From: Ignavibacteriales bacterium
Lineage (GTDB): Bacteria > Bacteroidota > Ignavibacteria > UBA10030 > SZUA-254
Direction: 5' to 3'
DNA: 64,000 bases
NCBI GenBank assembly: GCA_016214905.1
Contig: JACRMQ010000006.1
Span: forward strand, 414,411 to 478,410
The translations under genes and the position numbers were made by a program. Below, piece by piece: positions 9,106 to 17,250 of the stretch; positions within the stretch are counted from its first letter, which is position 1; each line of letters begins with the position of its first letter. The notes under the pieces were generated by a model. It saw nothing but the letters and a program-made list of their open reading frames with translations, was not told the DNA's origin and did not search any database.

Positions 9106-10263
9106 ATGAATATTGGAATTGCTTGTTATCCAACTTATGGCGGTAGCGGCGTTGTTGCCTCCGAACTTGGGAAATCCTTGGCTGAAAGGGGACATAAAAT
9201 TCATTTTATTAGCTATGCAATGCCTTTTCGGTTGGAGGGATTCAGAGAAAATATATATTATCATGAAGTTGAGATTTCTAGTTATCCACTTTTCGATTTT
9301 CCTCTATACACTCCGGCACTTGCCAGTAAAATTGTTGAGGTTGCAAAGTTTGAAAAGTTAGACATAATCCATGCTCATTACGCCATTCCTCATGCTATAA
9401 GCGCTTATTTAGCAAAGCAAATTATAAACAATACTAATATAAAGATTGTTACCACGCTTCATGGAACAGATATTACCCTCGTCGGTCTGGAGCCAAGTTA
9501 TTTGCCCGTTATGAAGTTCAGCATAGAGCAAAGCGATGCAGTGACGGCAGTATCCAGATTTTTAAAAGAGAAAACTTTAACGAGCTATCAAATCAAAAAG
9601 CCGATCACCGTGATACCAAATTTCGTGGATGGTTCCAAATACAGTCGTATTACTGACGAGCATGTACGCAAACAATTTGCTCCCAATGATGAAAAGATTC
9701 TAATTCACATATCCAACTTCAGACCGCTGAAACGAGTGGGTGATGTAATTAAAATATTTAATATTGTTCGCGGAAAAGTCAAATCAAAATTATTACTCGT
9801 CGGAGATGGTCCCGATAGATCAAGCGCCGAACAGCTGGCACGGGATCTTGGGATCGTGGAAGATGTAAAATTTTTAGGTAAGCAAGTAGAAATAATTCCA
9901 CTTCTCTCAATCGCCGACCTGTTTCTTATCCCAAGTCAATCAGAGAGTTTCGGTTTATCGGCGCTCGAAGCGATGGCATGCGAAGTGCCCGTGGTAGCGT
10001 CTAGTGTGGGAGGACTGCCGGAACTAGTTATTCATGGAACAACAGGATTTATTTCTGAAATCGGTGATGTTGAGAGAATGGCCAAATATGCCGTTGAACT
10101 ATTGACAAATGAAACTAAACATAAAATGTTCGCTGTTGCGAGCCGGAAGCGCGCACTTGATGAGTTCGAAGAACAAGGTATTGTGTCGCAATATGAAAAT
10201 TTATATGAGAATATTCTCACTGATGAAACCAACCGCACGCAAGAGATTGCTGAATCTCGATAA
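9106..10263 (+). CDS. bshA: N-acetyl-alpha-D-glucosaminyl L-malate synthase BshA
   Basis: GT4 glycosyltransferase of 385 residues that makes GlcNAc-malate, the first step of bacillithiol synthesis. The N-terminus GIACYPTYGGSGVVASELG and the nearby FISYAMPFRL are highly characteristic of BshA. The C-terminal half has the E-x7-E motif in ESFGLSALEAMACEVPVV. Bacillithiol is the low-molecular-weight thiol of many Bacteroidota and Firmicutes. The deacetylase (bshB) and the cysteine ligase (bshC) are not in this window. Confidence 0.93.
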   Translation: MNIGIACYPTYGGSGVVASELGKSLAERGHKIHFISYAMPFRLEGFRENIYYHEVEISSYPLFDFPLYTPALASKIVEVAKFEKLDIIHAHYAIPHAISAYLAKQIINNTNIKIVTTLHGTDITLVGLEPSYLPVMKFSIEQSDAVTAVSRFLKEKTLTSYQIKKPITVIPNFVDGSKYSRITDEHVRKQFAPNDEKILIHISNFRPLKRVGDVIKIFNIVRGKVKSKLLLVGDGPDRSSAEQLARDLGIVEDVKFLGKQVEIIPLLSIADLFLIPSQSESFGLSALEAMACEVPVVASSVGGLPELVIHGTTGFISEIGDVERMAKYAVELLTNETKHKMFAVASRKRALDEFEEQGIVSQYENLYENILTDETNRTQEIAESR

Positions 10264-10298
10264 AAATTTTTTTATTAACTGCTAATAATCCGCTCATT

Positions 10299-11462
10299 AT
10301 GAGATCCATTGCATTTATTCTCTTTTTCACTTTATTTTTTGCAATCTACGGTTTAATTAATTATTACATCTTAATCCGCGGATATCAATCATTATCCCAA
10401 AATTCATTCTTCCGACCTTATTATTTAATCCTTTTTATAATTATATCATTATCATTTTTTATCGGACGGATACTTGAAAATTATTGGCTGAATCCAGTTA
10501 GCCGTACGTTCGTTTGGATTGGAGCATTCTGGCTGGCTGCGATATTATATTTTATTATTGGTATTTTACTTCTTGATTTCATACGATTGTTGAATCATTT
10601 TTTTTCTATATATCCAACCTGGGTACGAAACAACTACGAATCAGTTAAAGGATTGCTCGGCGGAGGAGTACTGGTCATTGTCTTATCTGTTTTAGGATTC
10701 GGATATTGGAATGCGACCGTAATCCAAATTAAAAATTTGCATTATGTAATTAAAAATAAATCTGCCGGTCTTCAACAGATTAAAATTGTCAGCATGTCCG
10801 ATATCCATCTTGGATCTATCATCGGTAAATCTAAATTCGATGCCATAGTTGAGAAAATAAATTCGTTGAATTCCGATATAGTTCTATTACCCGGCGACAT
10901 TCTCGATGAAGATCTCGCTCCGGTTATCAAGGAAAATGTTGGAGAAAGTTTGAGAAAGATAGAATCCCGTTACGGAATATTCGCGGTTACAGGAAATCAT
11001 GAATATATCGGAGGAGTTGAGGAGGCATGCAAGTATTTAGAATCAAATAATGTCCGAGTATTGCGCGATGAGGCAGTAAATATAAATAATACTTTATATT
11101 TAATCGGCCGTGAAGATCGTTCTATCAATAGATTCGGGAAAAAGAAGCGCATATCACTTAACGAATTAATGAAACCTATCAATAAATCATATCCTGTTGT
11201 ATTAATGGATCATCAACCTTTCGATCTTCAAGAAGCAGCACATAACGGAATCGATCTTCAGCTTTCGGGGCATACTCACCACGGACAATTATGGCCCCTC
11301 AATTTTATCACGGAGATGGTTTATGAAGTGAGTTGGGGAGAGGAGTCGATCGGTAACACCTTATATTATGTTTCGTGCGGAGTTGGAACATGGGGACCGC
11401 CGGTTCGCACGGGTAATCGACCTGAGATTGTACAAATTATTCTCGATTTTCAAAATAGTTAA
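10299..11462 (+). CDS. Membrane-anchored metallophosphoesterase
   Basis: A 387-residue protein with four hydrophobic segments in the first ~140 residues, followed by a calcineurin-like phosphoesterase domain. The metal-binding motifs are all present in order: MSDIHLG, LPGDILDED, VTGNHEY and GHTHHGQLWP. This layout matches the YkuE/YaeI type, reported to act on lipid-like phosphates such as UDP-diacylglucosamine, but the substrate here is unknown. The domain probably faces the outside of the inner membrane. It follows bshA by 35 bases and may be co-transcribed. Confidence 0.88.
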   Translation: MRSIAFILFFTLFFAIYGLINYYILIRGYQSLSQNSFFRPYYLILFIIISLSFFIGRILENYWLNPVSRTFVWIGAFWLAAILYFIIGILLLDFIRLLNHFFSIYPTWVRNNYESVKGLLGGGVLVIVLSVLGFGYWNATVIQIKNLHYVIKNKSAGLQQIKIVSMSDIHLGSIIGKSKFDAIVEKINSLNSDIVLLPGDILDEDLAPVIKENVGESLRKIESRYGIFAVTGNHEYIGGVEEACKYLESNNVRVLRDEAVNINNTLYLIGREDRSINRFGKKKRISLNELMKPINKSYPVVLMDHQPFDLQEAAHNGIDLQLSGHTHHGQLWPLNFITEMVYEVSWGEESIGNTLYYVSCGVGTWGPPVRTGNRPEIVQIILDFQNS

Positions 11463-11636
11463 AAGCATGTCGACGGGAGGATAAAAAAACCTAATAATCC
11501 ATCGTTCAGTTTGATCTATTCAGCTAGGATTCATTCAATTTTTGCAAATGAATAGTAGAGATTCTTGATAAAGTGATGAAAAACTCGTATTTTCATTTAG
11601 AATTTATTATAGACAACAATCACATAAGGAGAAATA

Positions 11637-11756
11637 ATGAATAAAAAAACGCAAAACGCGTGGAAAAAACATAGAAAAAATATCCAGCGTGTCAAAGCGA
11701 AACGGAAATCGATGATTGCTGCAGGCAAAAAAGCCCAGGCAACCGCCGCTCAATAA
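11637..11756 (+). CDS. Very small, highly basic protein (39 residues)
   Basis: A short ORF beginning MNKKTQNAWKKHRKN, preceded by AAGGAG at a 6-base spacing and followed directly by a strong terminator, so it is a genuine monocistronic gene. About a third of the residues are Lys or Arg and the tail is Ala/Gln-rich. It resembles small ribosome- or nucleic-acid-binding proteins in composition, but I do not recognise the family. The 174 bases between the phosphoesterase and this gene show no other feature. Confidence 0.7.
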   Translation: MNKKTQNAWKKHRKNIQRVKAKRKSMIAAGKKAQATAAQ

Positions 11757-11760
11757 TTTT

Positions 11761-11790
11761 AAGGGTATCGGTTTGATACCCTTTTTATTT
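11761..11790 (+). terminator. Intrinsic terminator after the 39-residue gene
   Basis: A perfect 9-bp stem (AAGGGTATC at 11761-11769 with GATACCCTT at 11775-11783), a 5-base loop and a T-rich tail. It isolates the small basic gene from folP. Confidence 0.85.
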
Positions 11791-11812
11791 TTTGTAAAGA
11801 GTCATCAATAAG

Positions 11813-12640
11813 ATGATTTACAACTTCAAAAACTGTTCGTTTGATTTCTCTAAGCGGACATATTTGATGGGAATATTAAACGTAACTCCCGACTCATTCT
11901 CTGACGGTGGTAAATTTAATAGCATCGATGGCGCTGTGAAGCATGCCCTAAAGATGGTGGATGAAGGTGCTGATATCATTGATGTCGGCGGGGAATCAAC
12001 ACGCCCCGGCTCTGCACAAATTTCGGTGGAAGAGGAATTAAATAGAATTCTGCCGGTGGTAGAACAATTAGTGAGACTCTCAAACGTCCCGGTATCAATC
12101 GATACTTATAAATCAGATGTGGCGGAACTTGCGCTTAAGGCAGGTGCGCTGATTGTTAACGATATCTCGGGACTTCATTATGATCCCAAAATGGCTTCGG
12201 TAGTTTCAAAATTAAATGGTTCGCTCATTATCATGCATATCAAAGGGACACCCAGAACTATGCAAATGAATCCTGAGTACATCAATTTGATCGCTGAAAT
12301 TAAATCTTATTTAGAAACGAGCATCAATTTAGCGGTGGCAGGCGGAGTTAAACAAATTATTATTGATCCCGGAATTGGTTTTGGGAAAACAGTTGAGCAC
12401 AATTTAAACATCATTAAGCATCTGAAAATGTTTTCGGATTTAGGATATCCTATTATGACCGGACCTTCGAGGAAATCTTTTATCGGGAAAATACTGAATG
12501 TTGATGTTGACGACAGATTAGAAGGAACCGCCGCGGCAGTTGCCGCCTGCGTAATGAATGGCTCCAATATCGTGCGAGTTCATGATGTCCGGGCTATAAA
12601 ACGTGTTGTTAGTCTAATAGACGCAATATGCAAAAACTAA
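11813..12640 (+). CDS. folP: Dihydropteroate synthase
   Basis: Folate-pathway TIM-barrel enzyme of 275 residues that joins p-aminobenzoate to hydroxymethyl-dihydropterin diphosphate. The two pterin-binding signatures are clear: MGILNVTPDSFSDGG near residue 19 and VGGESTRPGS near 62. NDISG, IIDPGIGFGKT and GPSRKSFIG follow. It is 12 bases upstream of the diadenylate cyclase gene, an arrangement common in this superphylum. Confidence 0.96.
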   Translation: MIYNFKNCSFDFSKRTYLMGILNVTPDSFSDGGKFNSIDGAVKHALKMVDEGADIIDVGGESTRPGSAQISVEEELNRILPVVEQLVRLSNVPVSIDTYKSDVAELALKAGALIVNDISGLHYDPKMASVVSKLNGSLIIMHIKGTPRTMQMNPEYINLIAEIKSYLETSINLAVAGGVKQIIIDPGIGFGKTVEHNLNIIKHLKMFSDLGYPIMTGPSRKSFIGKILNVDVDDRLEGTAAAVAACVMNGSNIVRVHDVRAIKRVVSLIDAICKN

Positions 12641-12652
12641 CCTTGGTAAATA

Positions 12653-13468
12653 ATGGAATTATTTAAAATAGGTTTTCTAACCATCACGATTGTGGATGTC
12701 TTCGACATCCTTCTTGTCTCGTTTATATTTTACCGCCTGTACATGGTAATGCGGGGAACAGTGGCGGCGCAAATATTCGTCGGCCTTATCCTTATTCTCG
12801 GCTTTTCATTCATCGCTCAGGCGAGTAATCTGAAGGCTATGAACTGGATCCTGCGAACGCTCACGGATATTTGGGTTATTGCTTTCATTGTTCTTTTCCA
12901 ACCTGAACTTCGCCGGCTTCTCATCTTACTTGGAAGAAATAGAATTGTCCGCTCATTCATTAAATTAGATGTAGAAGAATCTATCGAGGAGATAGTAGGT
13001 GCATCTGCGGAGCTTGCGCGCAAACACCATGGAATGTTGGTTGTTATCGTCCGCTCAACCGGAATCCGAACTTTTGTCGATACCGGAACACCGTTGCAGG
13101 CGCGAATCAGCAAAGCCCTTCTCGTATCAATTTTTAATCCCCGTTCACCTCTGCACGATGGAGCGGTAGTAGTGCATGATAGAATTATCGAAGCAGCACG
13201 AGTAACATTACCTTTATCGCAAACCTCAACTATCGGAGATACGGTTTTAGGAATGAGACACAGAGCCGCACTGGGAATATCTGAGCAAGCGGATGTTATC
13301 GTTGTTCTTGTTTCGGAGGAAACCGGTAAAATATCGATAACAGATAATGGCATTCTTATACGCGGACTTACAACGCAAGAGCTTCGCCACGAACTTTACA
13401 CGCGTTTATCTCTGATGCCGCAAAAGTCAGCAAAATCGGTTTGGAAGATTTTAAAGTCACAGCAATAG
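12653..13468 (+). CDS. cdaA: Diadenylate cyclase CdaA (DacA)
   Basis: Makes cyclic di-AMP from two ATP at the inner membrane. The 271-residue protein has three N-terminal membrane helices, then a DAC domain with LHDGAVVVHDRIIEAA (DGA motif) and GMRHRAALGISEQAD (RHR motif), both needed for catalysis. The folP-cdaA pairing is common. Cyclic di-AMP usually controls potassium and cell-wall homeostasis; no receptor is visible here. Confidence 0.95.
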   Translation: MELFKIGFLTITIVDVFDILLVSFIFYRLYMVMRGTVAAQIFVGLILILGFSFIAQASNLKAMNWILRTLTDIWVIAFIVLFQPELRRLLILLGRNRIVRSFIKLDVEESIEEIVGASAELARKHHGMLVVIVRSTGIRTFVDTGTPLQARISKALLVSIFNPRSPLHDGAVVVHDRIIEAARVTLPLSQTSTIGDTVLGMRHRAALGISEQADVIVVLVSEETGKISITDNGILIRGLTTQELRHELYTRLSLMPQKSAKSVWKILKSQQ

Positions 13469-13484
13469 TAAGCATTCAATTAAA

Positions 13485-14147
13485 ATGATTCAAAGGAAAT
13501 TACCGAATAAATCTCCACGATTCGATTTTGAACGCGATGAGATGATTGCCCTAATCCGACAAAGGGGAATTGAAGATGAAAGACTTCTCAAAGCGATGGC
13601 GCTTGTTGATAGACGTGATTTTGTCCAAGCCGCTCTTCTAAACCGCGCGTATGATGATTGTGCTCTGCCGATAGGTCATTCTCAAACAATATCTCAACCA
13701 TATACGGTCGCTTTTATGACGGAGGCGCTTGAAGTTAAGCCGGGCAAGAAAATTTTGGAGATCGGAACCGGTTCAGGTTACCAGGCAGCGATATTAGCCG
13801 CTATGGGTGCGCGTGTTTATACGATCGAGCGGAACATGGATTTGCTAAATGGCGCCAGAAAAGTATTCGAACATCTGAAATATAATATTGTATCAAAATG
13901 CGGTGACGGCACAATTGGTTGGAAAGAATTTGCACCATACGACGGTATTATTGTTACGGCAGGTGCCCCTGAAGCCCCGCAACCACTTCTTGATCAATTA
14001 GCGGATGGAGGTATACTTGTAATTCCCGTAGGGGATAAAGATATTCAATCAATTCAAATCTCTGTCAGACACGGAGAAAAATTACAAACGCGCATGGCTC
14101 ATGGATTTAAATTTGTTCCACTCATTGGAAAAATCGGATGGAAATAA
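13485..14147 (+). CDS. pcm: Protein-L-isoaspartate O-methyltransferase
   Basis: Repairs damaged aspartyl residues by SAM-dependent methylation. The 220-residue protein has the PCMT marks IGHSQTISQPYTVAFMTEAL (active site) and ILEIGTGSGYQAAILAAMG (SAM motif I). It follows cdaA by 16 bases in an apparent folP-cdaA-pcm-miaA operon. Confidence 0.95.
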   Translation: MIQRKLPNKSPRFDFERDEMIALIRQRGIEDERLLKAMALVDRRDFVQAALLNRAYDDCALPIGHSQTISQPYTVAFMTEALEVKPGKKILEIGTGSGYQAAILAAMGARVYTIERNMDLLNGARKVFEHLKYNIVSKCGDGTIGWKEFAPYDGIIVTAGAPEAPQPLLDQLADGGILVIPVGDKDIQSIQISVRHGEKLQTRMAHGFKFVPLIGKIGWK

Positions 14148-14162
14148 TCTGAGTTGTGAGTT

Positions 14163-15137
14163 ATGAGTTTTGAGTCTTTCCCCTCATTTAATCAAAATTT
14201 GAAAAAACAACGGAATGTACTGGTAATTTTAGGTGCGACTGCATCCGGGAAAACACCTGTATCCCTCATCATCGCTAAAAAAATAAATTGCGAAATAATT
14301 TCTGCCGATTCCCGTCAGATTTATAAAATGATGGATATCGGAACTGCGAAACCTACTTTGGACGAATTGAAATCTGTCTCACATCATTTCATCGATCGGT
14401 TGTTACCCGATCAAAATTTCAACGCGGGTGAATTCGGTAAGCAGGGGCGACTGATTATTGATGAAATATTCAGCAAAGGGAAAATACCTTTAGTGGTAGG
14501 CGGGTCAGGATTGTACATCCGCGCATTGATTGATGGTTTTTTTGATGGACCTTCCGCGGATTCTTCTATTAGAGAAGAATTATATCGTCGGCTCGAAGTT
14601 GAAGGAGGGGAAATCCTTTTGGAAGAATTAAGACAAATCGATCCAACCTCGGCATCTCGCATGCTTCCAACAAATACTCGAAGGATTGTGCGCGCGTTGG
14701 AAGTATTTAAAACAACCGGCATTCCTATATCTGAAATGCACAAATCCAAAATCGATATTAACTTCCATCCGGTATTTGTCGGATTAAATTGGAATCGAAA
14801 AAAATTATACGACCGAATAAATAAGCGGGTTGAATTAATGTTCCAATCAGGTCTGATTGATGAAGTGAAACAGTTGAGAGCCAAGGGTTATTCCTCAACA
14901 TTGAATGCTCTTCAAACTGTAGGATATAAAGAAGTGTTTGATTATTTAGATAATAGAACAGATTACAATCGAATGGTTGAACTTATCAAACAAAATTCCC
15001 GTAGATACGCGAAGCGGCAATTGACATGGTTTCGGCACGATGAGCGGATAAAATGGTTTGATGTAAATTGTGAAGACGATTTTGAAAAAATTGGCTTGGA
15101 AATAACAAAATATTTTATTAAATCATTTAAAGTTTAA
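14163..15137 (+). CDS. miaA: tRNA dimethylallyltransferase MiaA
   Basis: Adds an isopentenyl group to A37 of tRNAs reading UNN codons. The P-loop is LGATASGKTP, followed by ISADSRQIYKMMDIGTAKP, VVGGSGLYIRALIDG and the C-terminal AKRQLTWFRHD. The length of 324 is normal. The start sits in a low-complexity TGAGTTnTGAGTT stretch; the ATG at 14163 is used, but the first ~18 residues are not conserved in the family. The gap to pcm is 15 bases. Confidence 0.95.
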   Translation: MSFESFPSFNQNLKKQRNVLVILGATASGKTPVSLIIAKKINCEIISADSRQIYKMMDIGTAKPTLDELKSVSHHFIDRLLPDQNFNAGEFGKQGRLIIDEIFSKGKIPLVVGGSGLYIRALIDGFFDGPSADSSIREELYRRLEVEGGEILLEELRQIDPTSASRMLPTNTRRIVRALEVFKTTGIPISEMHKSKIDINFHPVFVGLNWNRKKLYDRINKRVELMFQSGLIDEVKQLRAKGYSSTLNALQTVGYKEVFDYLDNRTDYNRMVELIKQNSRRYAKRQLTWFRHDERIKWFDVNCEDDFEKIGLEITKYFIKSFKV

Positions 15138-15162
15138 TGATAAATGTGGTTTTGCAGAAATG

Positions 15163-15192
15163 AAAAAACCCGCAGAGTTATCTGCAGGTTTT
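15163..15192 (-). terminator. Terminator downstream of tRNA-Pro
   Basis: An imperfect hairpin (AAACC-c-GCAGA, loop GTTA, TCTGC-a-GGTTT). On the minus strand, just after the tRNA, it is followed by a T run. It may also work in the other direction at the end of miaA, although the T run on that side is short. Confidence 0.65.
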
Positions 15193-15193
15193 A

Positions 15194-15271
15194 TGGTCGG
15201 GGCGGGCGGATTTGAACCGCCGACCTCTTGGTCCCGAACCAAGCGCTCTAGCCGGGCTGAGCCACGCCCCG
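15194..15271 (-). tRNA. tRNA-Pro (anticodon CGG)
   Basis: A complete cloverleaf of 78 bases including the encoded CCA. The acceptor stem is CGGGGCG/CGCCCCG, the D stem GCTC/GAGC, the anticodon stem CTTGG/CCAAG with the 7-base loop TTCGGGA, and the T arm GGCGG-TTCAAAT-CCGCC. Loop position gives anticodon CGG, reading the proline codon CCG. The C1-G72 pair fits bacterial tRNA-Pro. Confidence 0.95.
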
Positions 15272-15320
15272 TAAATCTTGTATCAAAATAAGAAGATTTC
15301 ATAAAATAACCAAACAAAAT

Positions 15321-15725
15321 ATGAATATACTTATTGCTGAAGATAACCTGTCGCATCAAAAAATCACAGAATACATACTCAAAAAGAATAATGTTCCTGC
15401 TAAATATTTTGTTGTGCGAGACGGTCAGGAGGTTTTAGATTATCTTTTCCATAAGAATAATTATATTGATTCCGAAAAGTATCCGATTCCAAACCTGATA
15501 CTTCTCGATCTGAACCTTCCCAAGCGCGATGGCCGTGAGGTTTTGAAATTAATTAAGGAAGATACATCTTTAAAAAATATTCCAATTGTAATTGTAAGCA
15601 CTTCCGATCGTGAAGAAGATTTAAACTACGCCACGCAGATGGGAGTTGTAGGATATATCAGCAAATCAATCGGCTTTGATAACTTTAGCGTGGAGCTGGG
15701 GTCTGTGATTAAATACGCTAAGTAA
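15321..15725 (+). CDS. Single-domain response regulator (Rcp1-like)
   Basis: A 134-residue receiver domain with no output domain. The acid pocket is AEDN near residue 7, the phospho-acceptor is in LILLDLNLPKRDG, and the conserved Thr/Ser and Lys are in VIVSTSD and ISKSI. The VRDGQEVLDYLF insert is typical of the Rcp1/CheY-like group that pairs with phytochromes or stand-alone kinases. No kinase gene is adjacent; the hybrid kinase at 25 kb has its own receiver. Confidence 0.9.
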   Translation: MNILIAEDNLSHQKITEYILKKNNVPAKYFVVRDGQEVLDYLFHKNNYIDSEKYPIPNLILLDLNLPKRDGREVLKLIKEDTSLKNIPIVIVSTSDREEDLNYATQMGVVGYISKSIGFDNFSVELGSVIKYAK

Positions 15726-15763
15726 TCTTTAATAAATTATTCATAATAAAAAGAGAGGATCCT

Positions 15764-16039
15764 ATGAGGTTTATTGCCACTATTCTATTATTACTTTCTG
15801 TATTTTGTGGATGTAAGAAAGATCCAACATCCAGTAATCAAAATGCTGTCCCGGTAGATCCAAATAAACCTAACGCGAACAAGAATATCATTCTTGAAGT
15901 CAAGAATGGTGATTATGCAATGATTAATGTTTTTACGATTACGCTTGAAGGGATTGACGGTAATATTATTTTATCCGGGATTGTGAATAATGAATATGCA
16001 ATTTTAAAAGTCAAAAAAACGGAGAATCAATTTGGATGA
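15764..16039 (+). CDS. Lipoprotein, N-terminal fragment (probably frameshifted)
   Basis: A 91-residue product with signal peptide MRFIATILLLLSVFCGC and a lipobox-like cysteine, then a Pro/Asn-rich linker. AGAGAGGAT gives a ribosome site. It ends 4 bases into the next ORF. A run of seven A lies at about 16014-16020; with one extra A the frame continues directly into the following ORF (KVKKNGESIWMKN). The simplest reading is one lipoprotein of about 455 residues split by a real or sequencing frameshift. Confidence 0.65.
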   Translation: MRFIATILLLLSVFCGCKKDPTSSNQNAVPVDPNKPNANKNIILEVKNGDYAMINVFTITLEGIDGNIILSGIVNNEYAILKVKKTENQFG

Positions 16040-17130
16040 AAAATTCACCGTTCATGATTAAAAATATTGTTCGTCTTCCTTCTTCCAATTCCGTATTCCC
16101 GTATGGAATAGTTACCATTGGTGATGTAAGTAATGGGATAGGTTTCATAATATATGATGATAATGGAAATATTGTTAATGAAAACTATATATCCTTGCCC
16201 GATTATAAAATTTGGACAAACTCTGTTGGTGTACTAAACTCGACAAATGACTCAGTAAAGTTTGCAGGATGTGGTAAGATCCAAGCCACCGGAAATAACA
16301 ATTGGTACGCCTTTTTAATCAATTTTACCCTACTTAAGGATGGCGGTATAAAAATAGATACAAGTAAGATTTTTGTCAACATCCGTTTCGATCTAAAAGG
16401 TATGGTAATAAATAAAGATTCTTTAGGATTGAAATATTATTTTTCTGGCGAGTTGAGAAATTGGGATTCATCAATGTATTCACCTTTCGTTTGCCGAGTG
16501 AATGATTCGTTAGAATTCGATTGGCATAAGTATATCTCCTCAGGTAGTTTAAAAAATCCTAGGTTGGAGAATGATCAACTTTTAGAATATGATAATTCTC
16601 TGATTATTGTTGGGAATTATGAGGTTGAAAAAAACAAGAATTCTAAAAGTACCGGATATTGGTCTTCGGGATTTCTGGCTTCTTATGGAAAAGATGGAAC
16701 AATGAAGTGGATAAAATCACAGCCAATCACTGATTACGATGATGTTTTTTTATCTGCTAAGATTAATCAAAATTATCTTTTTGTTACTGGCTTTTGTGCA
16801 GCCGGGTTAAACACTTTAACAGGAAACTATGCTGGTTTAGGATTGTTAATGAAGTATAATCTTAGTAACGGAGAGCAGATATGGGCGATGAAGATAGGGC
16901 AAGATTATTATCAGTCGGGTATAAATGCAGTTAGCATTCAATCTGCTCATGCTTATGTAGCTGGCTGGGCAAACCTATATACTTTAATAATGGGTTGTAA
17001 AAGTTGGTATGCGGATATAGATATAAGTAAACCTCCACTAGGAAAAGTGGATGATCATTTTAATAAGGAATTTATTTTGACGCCATCCAATAGTTACAAT
17101 AAAATGAATAAGATGTTATTATTGAGATAG
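16036..17130 (+). CDS. Probable C-terminal part of a frameshifted lipoprotein, beta-propeller-like
   Basis: A 364-residue frame that begins inside the coding end of the previous ORF and has no signal peptide or clear ribosome site of its own. It contains repeated blade-like segments such as SLIIVGNYE, GFLASYGKDGTMKWIK, NYLFVTGFC, GLLMKYNLSNGEQIWAMKIG and AHAYVAGWANL, reminiscent of PQQ/SBBP-type beta-propellers. I cannot name a function. It is followed by a terminator at 17170. Confidence 0.6.
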   Translation: MKNSPFMIKNIVRLPSSNSVFPYGIVTIGDVSNGIGFIIYDDNGNIVNENYISLPDYKIWTNSVGVLNSTNDSVKFAGCGKIQATGNNNWYAFLINFTLLKDGGIKIDTSKIFVNIRFDLKGMVINKDSLGLKYYFSGELRNWDSSMYSPFVCRVNDSLEFDWHKYISSGSLKNPRLENDQLLEYDNSLIIVGNYEVEKNKNSKSTGYWSSGFLASYGKDGTMKWIKSQPITDYDDVFLSAKINQNYLFVTGFCAAGLNTLTGNYAGLGLLMKYNLSNGEQIWAMKIGQDYYQSGINAVSIQSAHAYVAGWANLYTLIMGCKSWYADIDISKPPLGKVDDHFNKEFILTPSNSYNKMNKMLLLR

Positions 17131-17169
17131 CATTGCCGATCTAATTAATCCCCAATAATAAATTCTTAT

Positions 17170-17206
17170 ATGCCGATTTACGAAAGTGAGTCGGCATCTT
17201 CTTTTT
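17170..17206 (+). terminator. Intrinsic terminator
   Basis: An 11-bp stem with two G-T pairs (ATGCCGATTTA with TGAGTCGGCAT), loop CGAAAG, followed by CTTCTTTTT. It ends the lipoprotein transcript just before der. Confidence 0.8.
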
Positions 17207-17250
17207 GAATCTCTTGCAGGAAATTCGTATACTTAATCGGAAAATAAAAT

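Noticed and set aside
15123..15359. Minus-strand ORF of 78 codons
   Set aside because: It reads straight through the tRNA-Pro gene.
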